A DNA stretch of 64,000 nt from Enchytraeus crypticus (Eukaryota; Annelida; Clitellata; Enchytraeida; Enchytraeidae): NCBI GenBank assembly GCA_905160935.1, contig CAJHZI010000350.1, forward strand, positions 62,001 to 126,000. Reading direction: 5' to 3'. The position numbers and the translations under genes were made by a program. Under the pieces are notes generated by a model that was given only the letters and a program-made list of their open reading frames with translations, had not been told where the DNA came from and made no database searches. Positions 1 to 13,600 of the stretch are shown here, piece after piece. Positions within the stretch are counted from its first letter, which is position 1. Every line of letters starts with the position of its first letter.

Positions 1-112
1 CATTATTTTGGGCTGGGATTCGAACCCATGAGGGTTCAATGTACGTACCCGAGGATCTGTCATTTAAGACTTCATGACGTACACCCTACGCTCTTAAGAC
101 ATTCTACAAAAT
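1..112 (-). repeat. SINE-B copy (tRNA-like head)
   Basis: Read on the minus strand this carries a tRNA B-box-like GGTTCGAATCC (plus positions about 14-24), followed upstream by a stretch shared with 30860-30950 and 40385-40475 (aggatctgtcatttaa, then the cttcatgacgt region). It is the tRNA-like head of the local SINE-B family and is cut by the window edge. Confidence 0.6.
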
Positions 113-921
113 TCTTATTCTTAAAACCTCATGAAGTTCTCGGATGGAGAAATATCACAAACCTGTAACAAAAGGTAATTCCCGTCAAGGATGCAATTAA
201 CAGACATACCAGAACAGAAACAACTGCTATGATTGTTGTTTTACCTGTAAAAAGCAATAAATATTATCAGATATAGGCCTACAGCAAAGTATTAATATAC
301 ATATAATGTAAGACAAAGATTATCGTTGCAAATATATTGAAGGAGTTGTCTCATTTCGCATAATAGCAGTAAAGCTTGAAAGAATATTACAGAAAAACCA
401 TAAAGTTTTATTCGGGATTATTATTTTTATATTATTTTAATTCCACGTGTTGTGCTCGGGTGTGGTTGGACCACTGCAGAATTGGGCATGTTGCAATGAT
501 CGTAGCATTGTAGCAATGATTGCATTACTACGTAGATAGATTAAATAAAAGAGCCAAATTTATAAGGAAACACATCCTATATTTTACCAATGCAGGAAAT
601 ACTGGAGGAAAAAGGAAAAGCGAGAAAGAAACAAAGTAGCAGGCCTAATTATAAAATGTATTGTATAAAGAGACCATAATAATGTATACAAGTGGATGAG
701 ATAAAAGCATTGGAAGTGTCACTAGGTGGTCAATAGGCTGAAAATAATGCCAATAAAGAATGTCTCAATTTCAACATAACATGTACATGTACACGTATAT
801 CGACACTTTGTATGATTAGATGTATGTAACTTCATTGTTATGAAGTAACACATTTATCAATGCAGTGCTTTTAGCGAAGTTGAGAGAAAATAGGCATAAC
901 AGATTATTACATAATAAAAAA
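113..921. other. No gene seen; module D fragment at 438-487
   Basis: AT-rich sequence with no convincing exon. Positions 438-487 (cgtgttgtgctcgggtgtgg, then the accactgcagaa region) match the start of the module D repeat also seen near 10445-10495 (inverted) and 45728. Confidence 0.5.
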
Positions 922-1056
922 GCTGATAAAGCTAATGTTAACGTCAGTTTCTTCACTCGAAAGCGATGTCAATGTCGGGGGAGTTCAGGATTGAACCCGC
1001 ACATACTGATCCGCGGTCGAGTACCTTACCGACATCGCCACTGGCTCCAGCCAATA
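922..1056 (-). repeat. SINE-A copy
   Basis: Reverse-complement copy of the main local SINE. On the minus strand it has the A-box-like segment in 'gccagtggcgatgtcggtaa', the B-box-like GGTTCAATCC region, and a non-tRNA tail ending near 'tgacgttaacattagc'. The same unit occurs about 18 times in the window. Confidence 0.8.
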
Positions 1057-1332
1057 AGCAGAAAAATGTCAGTTGTGCGTCTATCCTTATCATCTACTAA
1101 TTATATAGACATACCCGACGTGGTCTGCAGAGGTGGACAAAGTTCTCCCAACAGTCCACACAGCGGTTTATCAGTAGGGGGCTTCATTCTGTCTCCTCCC
1201 CAAGATATGTTAGACATCAGTTCTTGAACAGTCTGTTAATGAATGAAAGGATTGGCGTAGGGATGGAGTGTGATTGACAAAGATATGAACGGAAGGATGA
1301 ATAGTTGAATAAATGACCGAATGAGTTGATAT

Positions 1333-2165
1333 ATCTCTCTTAGCGCACTGCCTACTGCCAGGTCCATGGAATGTGATACCTCCACTCTTCTCTGTCTTCC
1401 GCTCTCCTCTTCATGTCGGTATATGAGTGAATATTTATAGCATCTAACATTCCTAAACTCAACCTGCCTCTGTCTCAATTTGCTTCCATTCTGCCTTCTG
1501 TAACCGCTTTTAGTAGACTTCCCCCCCCCCTTAGAATGGGTCCTATCCAACTATTTATTAATGCATTTATTAACTATCTATCTGTACTAACTCTCTCCAG
1601 AACTTTCTCATTTGTAGCCTTTTGAGTTCAGCTTATCCATTCCATTCTTCCTAATATCCACAAAACCAATGCCTCTAGTTTCCTAGTATCTTTAAGGTCC
1701 AAGTTTAACATCCATATAAAAGCGTTGTCTAAACCAAGGTTTTCATTATCTTTATCTTTGTGTCTTTCTTGAGACTTTTTCTTAGAGTTATTTCCTATTA
1801 CCGAAGGTCTTTTTTGCTTGAGCAATTCTATTGCATATTCCAATCTTCCATTTCCCATCACCTGTTTTAGTATGACCTAAATATGTTAAACTCCTTACCT
1901 AATCCAATCTCATAGCATTTATTATAATATTAACTTTCCTCTATTCTGGGACACTCTATTCACTTTTGCCCTTTTTATGTAAATCTTCATTCTATATCTC
2001 AATGCCGCATCATTCGGCCTATCCATTATCGTCTACAGTCCAGTCTCGCTCTTGGTCATCTGCAAATCTTATATCTTGCAATAATTTTCCTCCTACTTTT
2101 ATTCCTTCTTCCTTGTCTTCAATGACTTCCTCTATCATTGCCTCAGTGTTGATACTGATCGACAC
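1333..2165 (-). mobile_element. RTE-like LINE, 3' fragment, degenerate
   Basis: On the minus strand this begins with a reverse-transcriptase core (IRFADDQ near 2080) and runs to the family's usual 3' end, marked by 'ccatggacctg' followed by 'ggcagtgcgctaagagag' at about 1333-1370. The C-terminal tail coding is broken by stops and frameshifts. It aligns by eye with the better copies at 12455-13125 and 16390-18238. It is a 5'-truncated dead copy. Confidence 0.8.
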
Positions 2166-2220
2166 TGAATGACTAAATGAATGATTTAAAGAAAGAAACA
2201 TTGATTTAAAAATTAGCAAG

Positions 2221-2352
2221 TAAATAAAAGATAAATAATGAGTAGTTACTTTGTAAATAAAAGATAAATAATGAGTAGTTACTTTGTAAATAAAAGATAA
2301 ATAATGAGTAGTTACTTTGTAAATAAAAGATAAATAATGAGTAGTTACTTTG
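2221..2352. repeat. Perfect 33-bp tandem repeat, 4 units
   Basis: Four head-to-tail 33-bp units start at 2221, 2254, 2287 and 2320 and appear identical. Each unit contains 'agataaataatgagtagtta'. Identity among the units suggests recent expansion. Confidence 0.9.
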
Positions 2353-2966
2353 TAAATGAACGAAGGAATGAATCAACTACACCAAGAATAAATGAACATT
2401 TGAATAAATTATAAATTTAGAAAATTAACAAAAGGCAATATCAACGAAGAAAATAATGAAAATAAGAAATGTATGAATTTATGTGTAAATTAATAAAGGA
2501 GCAAACGAAAAAATAACTAAAGGAGAAATAAAAATTCATTCATTTTATAAAACGCTGGAAGGAAGGCAAATAAATATATTGAAACGAAAAAGTTCACTTT
2601 CAACGATATAATGATACGATTAATTTATTGTTTACATTAAGTACACCAATTACATAAAAAATGTTGACATACAGTATAAATGATTAGAATGAGTGAGTCA
2701 GTGAATGAGTGACTGAGTGAATGAGTGAGTGAGTGAGAGGGTGAGTGAGTGAGCGAGCGAGCGCGTGAGTGAGTGAGTGAGCGAGTGAGCGAGTTAGCGA
2801 GCGAGAGAGTGAGTGAGAAGAAAGAACGAGGAGACAGAACTAGAGAGAATCAGGGAGGAAAAGGAGGAGAATATGCCAAAGAGAAACAGGAGAAAAATGT
2901 CTGAGAAAAAATATTGAAGCTTATGTGTAGTATTGTTTAGAAAGACACAAAAACACTTGCCCTTAC
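2353..2966. other. AT-rich spacer with (GTGA)n microsatellite at 2690-2820
   Basis: No exon of the upstream receptor gene was found here. Positions 2690-2820 are an imperfect GAGT/GAGC tetranucleotide run. The receptor's transmembrane and cytoplasmic exons must lie to the left of the window or be too divergent for me to see. Confidence 0.6.
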
Positions 2967-3073
2967 CCCATTTGTCACTAATTCTATAATTATATAGGGA
3001 ACGTATTCACTATTCCCATCGAAAGCCCACAGAGACATTTGTAGATTCCTGTCTCCATTCTTGTTTATTTCCA
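2967..3073 (-). CDS. Receptor exon 7: end of ligand-binding domain
   Basis: Acceptor ggaaaag, donor GG|gtaagg at 2966-2961. The exon starts in phase 1, completing a Val codon with the G from exon 6, and ends in phase 0. It encodes [25 protein letters not shown] and IELVTNG. The N-G-D-R and S-L-W elements are the classic membrane-proximal end of ANF-receptor domains. Confidence 0.82.
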
Positions 3074-4648
3074 CTTTTCCAGTCTTTCCTATTTAGAATA
3101 GAAATAGATAGTTGTGAAATGCTCAAGCACAGATATATTGTCGACTAAAATTAAGATAGGAGGATATTCACAACCTGGAATTGCGGTCATGGATAAGTAT
3201 GGAGAACATTAGGTGAACTTTCATAATTGCGAATGAGTAGTTGCAGCTCCAGTTGTCCAGATTGACAGGTAACTGAAAAATTCTTTAAGAAATCCTAACA
3301 AAGTTTACGTGAGATATCTTCTAATAGGGTATTATTTCTTAGAAGCGGTAATTCAGGAAAAATGACAATGAGCGAGAGGAAGAGCGAGACTAGTGAAGCT
3401 AATTTATTTGATAAGCATTCATTGTGAATATGTTTGCCACTGGCTTGAGCCAGTGGCGAAGTCGGTAAGATACTCGACCGCGGATCAGTATGTGCGGGGT
3501 TCAAATCCTGGGCTTGCCCGTCACTGATATCGCTTTCGAGTCAGGAAACTGACGTTAACCTCAGCTTTATCAGCTTTTATCTTAAAAGTAAAACGAGTAT
3601 AGATATTTAGAGAAGCGTTCTATATGCTATAGATCTGCTGCTACTAGGCAGAGTGGAAAAGTTAACATTTTGTTTTATTTTTTAAAGATGTTAGTGTCGG
3701 CTAATCGCTGATTTGAGCCTTCAGTCCGCTGGTAATCAATCGGAGGCCTCACATATCATACGAGTGACTTAACAATCGGTATCAATTTTATTCTGTAAAG
3801 CAGAAACAATGAAATAGTACCATTAAACTCTATTTACTAAATATTACCATTATTATTATAATTAGAGCCCAGAAAAGTAACTTCAATTATTTACGATATT
3901 TGGTGGCATTGTGAGAATGTCTCCAGGTGTTTCACTGGACGCGCAGCGGGGAGACTCTCCAATGTTGTCTCTCTTGCTTGCAGTGGAAATAAGCGTGAGG
4001 TCTACAGTTTGTCACTCAATTATTGAATTGAGAGTGACTAACTGTAACGTACTGTTACATTAATCTTTGTGACGGTAGCTCGAGTGTGTCGAGTCGTCTT
4101 TAAGACGACTGGACACACTCGACACACACCTTGTGCTACTGAAACTTGACGTGAAACACACTACAACCTACAACCTACCTACCTAGTCACTAACCGGTGT
4201 TTTTTGATGTCATCGTCTAACCGTCTAATCAGAGTGGGCTACTCTGATAAAATTGTTAATCATCATTTCGACTTTTCTTTCGACTTTTTAATTTTTTTTT
4301 TAATCCTTTCTTCGACCTTTTTTTCGACTTTTCCATTATAATTAAGAACGAACCAGCAAACTGAGAGCCTTGAGATTCGAGAAACATCAGAGAGCCGTTC
4401 CTGTGATCCTCGCCCTTGTTTATGACGTTGCTGACAATCATCGAGTACAGATAGGTCAAATCATAGAGAGGCAGGGCATCCTGAGTGGACTGTGACATAC
4501 AAAATGTAAAACTGACATCGCCGTTTTATACACGTGCATATATAACCGTATCTAAACGTTTTCATTAACACACCATTGTACATATGAAATGCAATATATT
4601 AGACCTATTTATATGCACCAAGACTTTCACCCAAATGAAATTTACTTT

Positions 4649-4697
<49 letters not shown>

Positions 4698-7600
4698 AAT
4701 AGCAATTGCATTTGTCAAACCCTTGAGCTTTTGCTTTCGTTAAAAAAGTATGCATACGTAGAAAGTCTAAATTTAAGTGTAAGCCTAAGTCTAAAGACTC
4801 CTTCAAAGTAACTTTGATAAAGGAGCCAAGCGATGAGTGTCTCTGTGAAAGAAACACGCCCATATAGACGTTAGCTGGATATAAGTGCATTGGACTCTTC
4901 CTGTCTAATTACTTTGACTGATTGCATCATGTAAAATTGTACAATTCTTCGAAGTTGACTGATGTTTCTGGATAAGTGGGCTGAGACGGTGGCAAATTGG
5001 CAAATAGCTCGACAGCTGATACAGGGTTCAAATTCAGTGCTATTCTCGTCACTGACATACTTTCGAGCAAGAAATTGACGTTAGAATGGGGTTAGTTCTG
5101 TTTGGAACTAGTTAGTTCTGTTAGTTCTCTTTGTGTCAGTTTTACAGATATAGGCCCGCACTCCGTTTGAATTCTTAATTTCTTTTATCCTTTAATATTT
5201 AAATCTCCAAATTGAAAAATTGAAAAAATATCCACAGCATTTTAAGCGCCTTGCTTTTTCAAAATTTTTCACTCAAATAACTTCGGAAAAATTTATTATT
5301 CTCTATTTTTGTTATTTTGAATAGAACCGCTCTTGTATGTCATTAAAACATGTAAGGAGTTCTTATTCATTAATTATTTACTTTAAACTACTAGTTACAT
5401 TTACAGGAAAATTAGCTAATATTTATTTTATTAAATTAAATATTTAAAATGAAATGCGCTAATTGTACGCATATACAATTACTTTATTAGACCTACATGG
5501 ATAGATAGCGTGACATTTTCAAAGTAATATCGTTGAGAAGTTTTCAATCCCGGTAACAATGTACAATATACATGTCATGTATATATGTAATTTGTTAATT
5601 AGGTCGACTCCTCGTAGAGACATTATTTTATACTAGTTATTCAAAGGTTTATGCTGAATCTTTTAAATTCTCTCTCTTGTATTCTGCCAAGTGGAAGGCC
5701 CAAGGTGTATATTTTACTCACATGCAGCTTTCATGCTGCACAAAAGAGCATTCCAGCGATTTAGGAGTAAATCCTCTTGCAAAAAGATATGCCGCCCGGG
5801 CACAACACGGGGAAAATAATTTTATTTTTTAAGTTAATCTGTTTAATTTACTAAAATAATAATAATAATAATAATAATTATTATTATTATTATTTTTTTA
5901 ATATTTTTTTTTACCCCGGTGTAAAGAACCTGGGATTTGATAAAAACGATTCAAGCAATACGTGCTGAATCGCCGCCCGGCTACTCGAGGTCATCAATCG
6001 GCTTAAAAGAATTGTTGAAGCAGACTGCATGAAATCTTTGCGAAGTCATGGAAAGTCATGGAAAGCCTTTGCCAAAGAAAAGAGGTCTCTCGCTTATCGC
6101 CGGTTTGCTCTGTGATAAGTCTGCCTATGCCATTAATAAAGTCAGCTCCTTCGGGATCATCGGGGCCATGGTTTCAATGACCACCGGAACAACTTCATAT
6201 CCTGAGGACAGATCACGGTATTTATCCAACTTCCTAGAGGCGGCATGAACAGCAGCTCCACCGGCTGTGACTGAAGCCGTATTAACGTAGGAGTTTGTGT
6301 CAATGACCGTGACGTCCCATACGGCACATTTACCGTGCACCAGGGCACTAAAGTCATGCCGTCCGACGCTGCCGTCTGATCTGGACAACCCACTGGTTCC
6401 TTAGAGGAAGGGATTGCCTGCTCTTGAAAGTGCTCGCCATATTAGTCATTTAAATTGTGCTGGCAAGACATTCTACCTGAGCTTCGTTTGCAGGAGAGGC
6501 CGAGGAGACCTAAAGCGTCGACTTCATGACCGCAGGGGCACATGTGAGGCTCGCAAGTTTTCGCCCCTAAACGGAAACTAGCGGCTACTCGAATCGCCTC
6601 ATTGTCTAAAAAAGCCCACAAGAAGCAACAGTGAGAGCGTGAAGCCAGTCGCTGCTAATTTTGGATGATACAGCTAGGAGTCGTGCTCTGTCTACTGCAT
6701 TGGACTGGAATTCTAACAGACTGTTAAAAATCCGATCCACTATAGGACGGTCCCATGATTTCTGGCTACTGACTGAGGTAGAAGGTGGAGCACTGGAGGT
6801 GAGGCTTTTGGACCAAACTGACAACGCAACGTCAATGGATCATAATGATTATTATTATTATTATTCTAAAATAATTGTTAATTATTTTTAATATGATGTA
6901 ATCACTAGGGTGAAATTCTGATAAAACACTATCATTCAAAAGGAAAATCAGCTTCAAGAAGAGAAAAGTGTCTAATCGAGCCAACTTACAATTATATTTA
7001 ATTTAGAATTTCCAATTTAAATTTAAAAAATTATATTTAAAAAAATTATGTTAATTTAAAATTATAATTTAACAAAAATTATATTAATTCAAAATTATAT
7101 TTAATTTAGAACTTTATATTTAATTTAGAACTTCCAATTATATTTAATAAATCATGTAAGAAATTTAGTGAAAATCCGCTGACAAGAATAATATGTTTCC
7201 AGAGTTGCTGGAAACATATACAAAAATTAAGCTCAGATATTCAGATATTATTCAGATATTCGTTCTTCTGAGAACTTAATTAGATACAAGGAAATTTTAA
7301 ACTATTTCGAATGCAGTTTAGGTCATTAGTAAACGGTGCATTCCTTGTTATGTTCTTAATATTCTATAACGTGTGATGTAATAGGGTTCTAACTTGTTTT
7401 TAGATGTCGCTAAAAATTAAAATGTAAGTAGGCCTATGTGCTGTTAAGAAAAACAAAATTAGTATGCATATGCGCTACGCAATTAGAGTAAGTGAGCATA
7501 TTAGTGAGTATATGCAAGTGCGCTACAAGTATTGTGATTAACAGAGAGTCAATCGACAGCAGATATACTCTCTGCCTTGTATTCGGTTCAATGTTGAGTA

Positions 7601-10500
7601 GAGAAAACCAAGTAAAAACTGAGAAAAACAATGAAAATGTACCCCAGAAGCAATTTTATACTAAGTTAAATGCAACAGGACTGGCAATGCATAGTCTTCG
7701 TGATGGAATTAGCTTGTTGATCTATGGAGTTCTAATATATTATACGTATGTTATTCAAAATAGCGCCAAAACACTAAAACACTTGTAATCCCTGCTGGCA
7801 GTGATTAAAAAGATGTACCTTGATCTAGTTTTTGGAAAACACTAAAGAGTAGAAATGCGGAAAAAATCTATTAGGAAATTCAAAGAGTTGCCGTGCGGTT
7901 CTTCATAAGCAATTATATGTACAACTCTTTTTGAGCAAGACTTTCTTCTTCATCTAGGGGTAATTTTCAACTACCAGTGTTTGCTAATTTTGTTAAGCCA
8001 TGAGAAACATAAACATTTAAACAACTAATCTAGCTGTAGACTGAAGCCAGTGGCGATGTCAGTAAGTTGTTCAACCGCGGATCAGTATATGCGGGGTTCA
8101 AATCCTGGGCTCGCCCGACACTGACATCGCTTTCGAGTGAGGAAACAGACGTTAACAGTAGCTTTACCAGCTTTTATCAGCTGTATATATCGGTTCCTCA
8201 ACTTCAAAACAGAACTTTTCATGCTATCGCACGCAGCTTTAAAGAACTGACACTGGATTGAGTCGAACTCTTTGTTGTCATGGATGGCAGTAGTATTCTA
8301 ATTCCTACTATGTTACGTTTTGAATGCGTTCAAGGAAAAGTAAAGTAGCAAGCTTAGTTGTCATTTAACTGTGACCTAGTTATAAAATAGCTTGTAGCTT
8401 TATACACTTATATAGTGATCGGTATGTGCGGGGTTCAAATCCTGGGCTCGCCCGAAACTGACATCGCTTTCGAGTGAGGAAACTGATGTTAACATTAGCT
8501 TTACCAGCTTTACTTTTACTGTAAATAGAACTGAGCGTTAATATAATCATGTGAATTACTCAAGCACTCATTAATGCACCTCGTACATCGTAAGAGTACA
8601 TCGTCAGTTACAGGGAAAATTGATATTTATATTTATTTTATTTAAAGTCTATCATGTCGAACGTACTTAAAACAACATGATACAACATAATAAACATGAT
8701 TGCTGAACTGACCTGAGCAGACTGTGGGATAAGTCCTCTCCACGGAGGAAGCTGTCCCGCCCTTGTCACATCCGTCAGGAACTCAAGCTCTCTCCCCGCC
8801 ACCAAATGTTCGGCAAAGGTTATCTGTAAATAGGCACCTACATTAAATACTTAGACTACAAGTGATCAGATCTCGCTCTCTCTGTAGTATTCTGGGAATG
8901 TTAGGTCCAGTGTTTGATTTATAGTCAAAGTTGCTTTCACTTTTACTAAAGAAAGAGCGTCTAATTGACAAACATATTGATTTCGTCACATACGGACAAA
9001 TGTACAATTGTCTGTAGCCCTAGAGGCGACTAAACGGAAACTGAGGAAGGCAATGCGATATAATCTCAGAAGCACTATTTTTGCCATCTAAAGGCTATTT
9101 GGAGGATTCGGAAAAGCTTTGCTTTGATGAGAAGAAGAGGATGAAAGGGGACTTTATGTAGGAACATGTAGTTTGACCCTCCACGTTTTGCATAACAATG
9201 CAGAGATTTAATGAGATGTAACCCTTAAGCAAATGTAACATTTTTGCGTTTTCCAATTGTGCTTCAGTGAATGCCCTGTCATCTCATACTAAGGATACAA
9301 ACAACTTACGATTGGTCTTTTCTATAATGAACCTAATACAACGACACAAAGTAAGAAATAATGAGTTGAATAAACGTAGCCTAAAACATGTATTGCTAAA
9401 TTGCAATGTATCATCCTTTTGTATCTGGTTAATTCAGAGATTTTCATCTCAATACAGTCCCCGACAACAATACCAAAGGTTGTGAGCGATAAGACCAGGT
9501 TCAATGCTCTTTTCTAATCTTGCATTAAGTTATGATATTTAATTCTTTATTTCTATTCTCTTAAATTTTCACGTTTGTTTTAGTGATAATTTTAGATGTA
9601 CATTGCTGTTATATAGTTGTACAAGGGAATCAGCCAGAGAGAGTGTATTTCGCTCATACTGATGACCGTTTATTTGTATCTTGATTGATCTACACTTACT
9701 TGTGTTTGTGTTTAGATTCATGATACAAATTAATAAACGATGTTTTCTCTTTCTCAAAAAAAATTAACCTGTTTCAGGACAGTGAAGGCCTGTTTGCGAT
9801 GCGCTGTGTTATAGGCTGGAACACTACTGTTGAAGACTCTGAATATTCCAGTGATATTACTTGAACTTGGAAGGTACTTAAAGAATGCATAATCTCCATT
9901 AGTCATACCGACATCTTGTGCCGCAAACAGGTACCTCGCAATAACGTTATCGTCAGCATGACATAGTAGTATAACTACAACATACATAACCATAGAATTT
10001 AATTTTTAATGAATATACTGTACATGTAGTAATTTTCAAAAAAAGTTTCAGAACTCTGCGGTACGACTCATTCCTGGTATTAGGAGACATGAACATGTCT
10101 CCTAATACCAGGAATGAGTCGTGTCTTACGTATAGGCTTCCTATTCCTCAAAGAGCTGAATACAAACATTCGTATATATTTTTGAAAAATCCTGGGCTCG
10201 TCCGTCACTGACATCGCTTTCGATTAAGGAAACTGACGTTAACATTAGCTTTACCAGCTTTTTAAAAGTTTACGCTTTATAGCTTGGGAAAAGTATTGTT
10301 TCTGAGGTGGTTTCCCGTCCGTTGCCTTCTTCACTTAGATGGATTAATTACAATTTAATCCTGGGAAAAATATTTAAAGATGAGGTGGAAAAATATTAAA
10401 TGGTTAGTTGCCTCTTACGTACACGCAGCAGATTATTTGCGGTTGCTCTATTCTGCAGTGGTTCAACCACACCCGAGCACAACACGGGGAATAAAAGATG

Positions 10501-10546
<46 letters not shown>

Positions 10547-10584
10547 CTGTATATATACATATATACATATATGCATATATATAC

Positions 10585-10647
<63 letters not shown>

Positions 10648-13600
10648 GTATATATAATATGCCTACATGCATGTACATGTAGGCCTGTACATTAATCACC
10701 TACTTCTGCCTCGTTCTCTTAGACCCAATACATTTTTTCTTAAACCATCGTCTGAGAGATCGTCTGGCCACAAGAGGTACTCTGGGTGACTGACATATCC
10801 GCTGTTGTAGAGGACATTCGAAATACTGACACCCGCAGAGGAGCACCACTCAGAGCTCATGTCAGTGATGTAAGCCACTCTACTCCACGAGTACGTCTCG
10901 AACAGTCTGCCAAACGCTACACCGAACGACTCGTAGGAACCTGTGACCCTGATGACCGTGTTGAACCTGGTCTTATCGCTCACAAGAACGTCGAAACAGT
11001 AGACGGGCAGCATCAACAGGTTGTAGTAGCTGGCTATCTGGGCCGATCTCTCGCATGCTAGGAAAATAGTGAAAGTAACAGTTGTTCAACTTGTATACAT
11101 GTATACATATGTAAATGTATACATGTATACATATGTACATGTATACATGAATACATGTATACATGTAGTACTGCATGTATACATGTAGCGCTGTTGTCTG
11201 GTCAACGCTGTCCTGCTCTTATCGACACTGCCAGTGTTGCTCGCTGATCTCGTGAACTAAATAATTAAAATGATCATCACTGGTATTAACCATTTAACAA
11301 AGTATTAGAGTAGAAATTTACCAAGGATATAGGGCGTAAAATTTTGGCGTCTATTGGTCATGGTCAAACGGTAAATTGACGCTAAAAGGTACCAAGGTCC
11401 AAGGTACATATTCATACTCAGAGTCTGCTTTCGCTTTCCGTTAAGAGCAATCTATAGATCAACAAGTTAATTGTTTCACAAATGGCCTAACCTTATGCAG
11501 CCTATAGCTTGGAGGAAAATATGGCTTCACCATTAAGTAGGATCGGAGGAAGACAAAAGAAAAACTACTGAAGCTATATTTTATCTTGATGAAGTTTTCG
11601 TTAGGAATACTCTTCAAAATGGATTCCATTGATTCGTTGATTGAGGGCACTCATTGCTAAGTCGGTATCAAATTAGTTGAGCGTGGTATTCAATTCCCAA
11701 TGCAGATCAGTAGGTTCAGGGTTTAAATTCAGTGATCGTCTCACTGATATGCGTTCGAGAGAGAAAATGAGTCTAAATTAGGGCCTTCCGGCTGAATCAG
11801 AACATGTATGAATATAGATTTACAATTTCGATAAAAGGAATTTCATTTTGGCAGAACATAGAAACACGTACAATGTATGCTAAACGTTAACTCTTATTAC
11901 TGTATGATATTAAAAGAATTACTTGCTGAGCATGGAGGTCCGATGATGACATCTATACTGTGCTCGACTATTAACTTCAATATTGGGTCGACTGCGTAGA
12001 GAATGTCGCAACGGTTGATTGCGTAGAAGTAGCTGTGCATAATATGCTATAATTAAAGAATTTAATGCTTTTTATTTACAATATAATTTGCATACTTTAT
12101 AATTAGCATTTGCTTTAAAATACAACCATAATTTAAATTTTATTTAAATTAAAGTACAGTCTAAGATTTACGGAATCTATCAACTTCTTCACTTCGATAA
12201 ACACTTCCTGTGCATCATAATGTCACTTTTAATAAATAACAATAAAAAGAATTCGCAATTTGAGATTTACAGAATATATACTATTCTACACTTCTAGACA
12301 AACATTCCCACTATTGCAGAATGTTAAATTAGTTCTAAAATTACTTTAAAAGACAGTTAGTTTGAAATTAGTTTGAAATAAAGAATTTGTGTAAAGTTTT
12401 CAATGAAGAGTCATTTTAAACAGTCATGAATCGACTAAATTGCTCTCATAGATTAATATAAAAAAGACCAAGGTTATGAGAGTGTCCAATAATAAAGATG
12501 AAGTTAATATCGCAACAAATGGTACGAAATTGGAACAGGTAAGGAGTTTCAAACATTTGGATCATACTATAACCGATGATGGGAAATGTGAGACGGAAAT
12601 ATGCAGTAGGATTGCACAAGCAAAAGCGGCCTTTGGTGATGGAAAAGAACTATTAACAAAAAGTCTAAAGAAAGACACAAAGATAAAAGATAGTGAAAAC
12701 TTTGGTTTGGACCACGCTATTGTATGGATGTGAAACATGGACCTTAAGGAAGGAAGATATTAGGAAACTGGAGGCATTGGAAATGTGGATTTGGAGAAGA
12801 ATGGAGAGGATTAACTGGACTCAAAAGGTTACAAATGAGGAAGTCCTGGAGATAGTTGGCACAGATAGACAGTTGATAAATGTATTAAGAAATAGGAAGA
12901 AGAGATGGATAGGACACATTCTAAGGGTGGATGGTCTATTAAAAGTGGTCATAGAAGGTAGAATGGAAGGAAAAAGAGGCAGGGGCAGGCCGAGATTAGG
13001 TATGTTAGATGATTTAAAAACCCACTCGTATGTGGAAATGAAGAGGAAGGCGAAAGACAGAGAAGAGTGGAGGCGTTATGTACCATGGGCCTGCCAGTAG
13101 GCAGTGCACTAAGAGAGATAAAGAAATACTACAATGAATATCTTAGTCAGTAGGGCATTTACAAACTGGATCATAGAATTAAATAAATTTGACACTTTCG
13201 TTAAATGATTAATAAAAGCAAACGAATAAGCCCAGTGGCTTATTGATGATGTGGCTATTGATGATGATATGATATGATTGATGATATGACTTGTGGCTGA
13301 TGTGGCAATGATATTGATCATTGCCAGTGGCAATGTCGGTAAGATATTCGACTGCGAATCTTTCGGATATGTGCTGGTTCAAATCCTCGGCTCTCCCGTC
13401 ACTGAACTCGCTTTCGAGAGATGACACTGACGTTAAAATCGGTTGTACAGCTGTACCATTGCAGAAGTAAGTCGAGCTTGGCTATCGATAAGAGAAACTA
13501 AATAACCATTCACTAAGCAAAGAGATTTTTACTAAAATAATTTATCCAAAGAAGTCTAAGACAACTACATTTAGCGTTATTACAACATTTCACCGGTTCC

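Noticed and set aside
865-1227. 120-codon plus-strand ORF
   Set aside because: Antisense translation of a SINE-A copy and flank.
3490-3530. tRNA genes suggested by GGTTCAAATCC and GGTTCGAATCC boxes at many sites
   Set aside because: They are parts of dispersed SINEs with shared non-tRNA tails. Acceptor stems do not pair.
7434-7788. Overlapping ORFs on both strands
   Set aside because: AT-rich chance frames without family resemblance or splice context.
10380-10695. Tyr/Ile-rich ORFs over TA arrays (also 14663-15096, 20936-21265 and 52507-52781)
   Set aside because: Simple-sequence artefacts.
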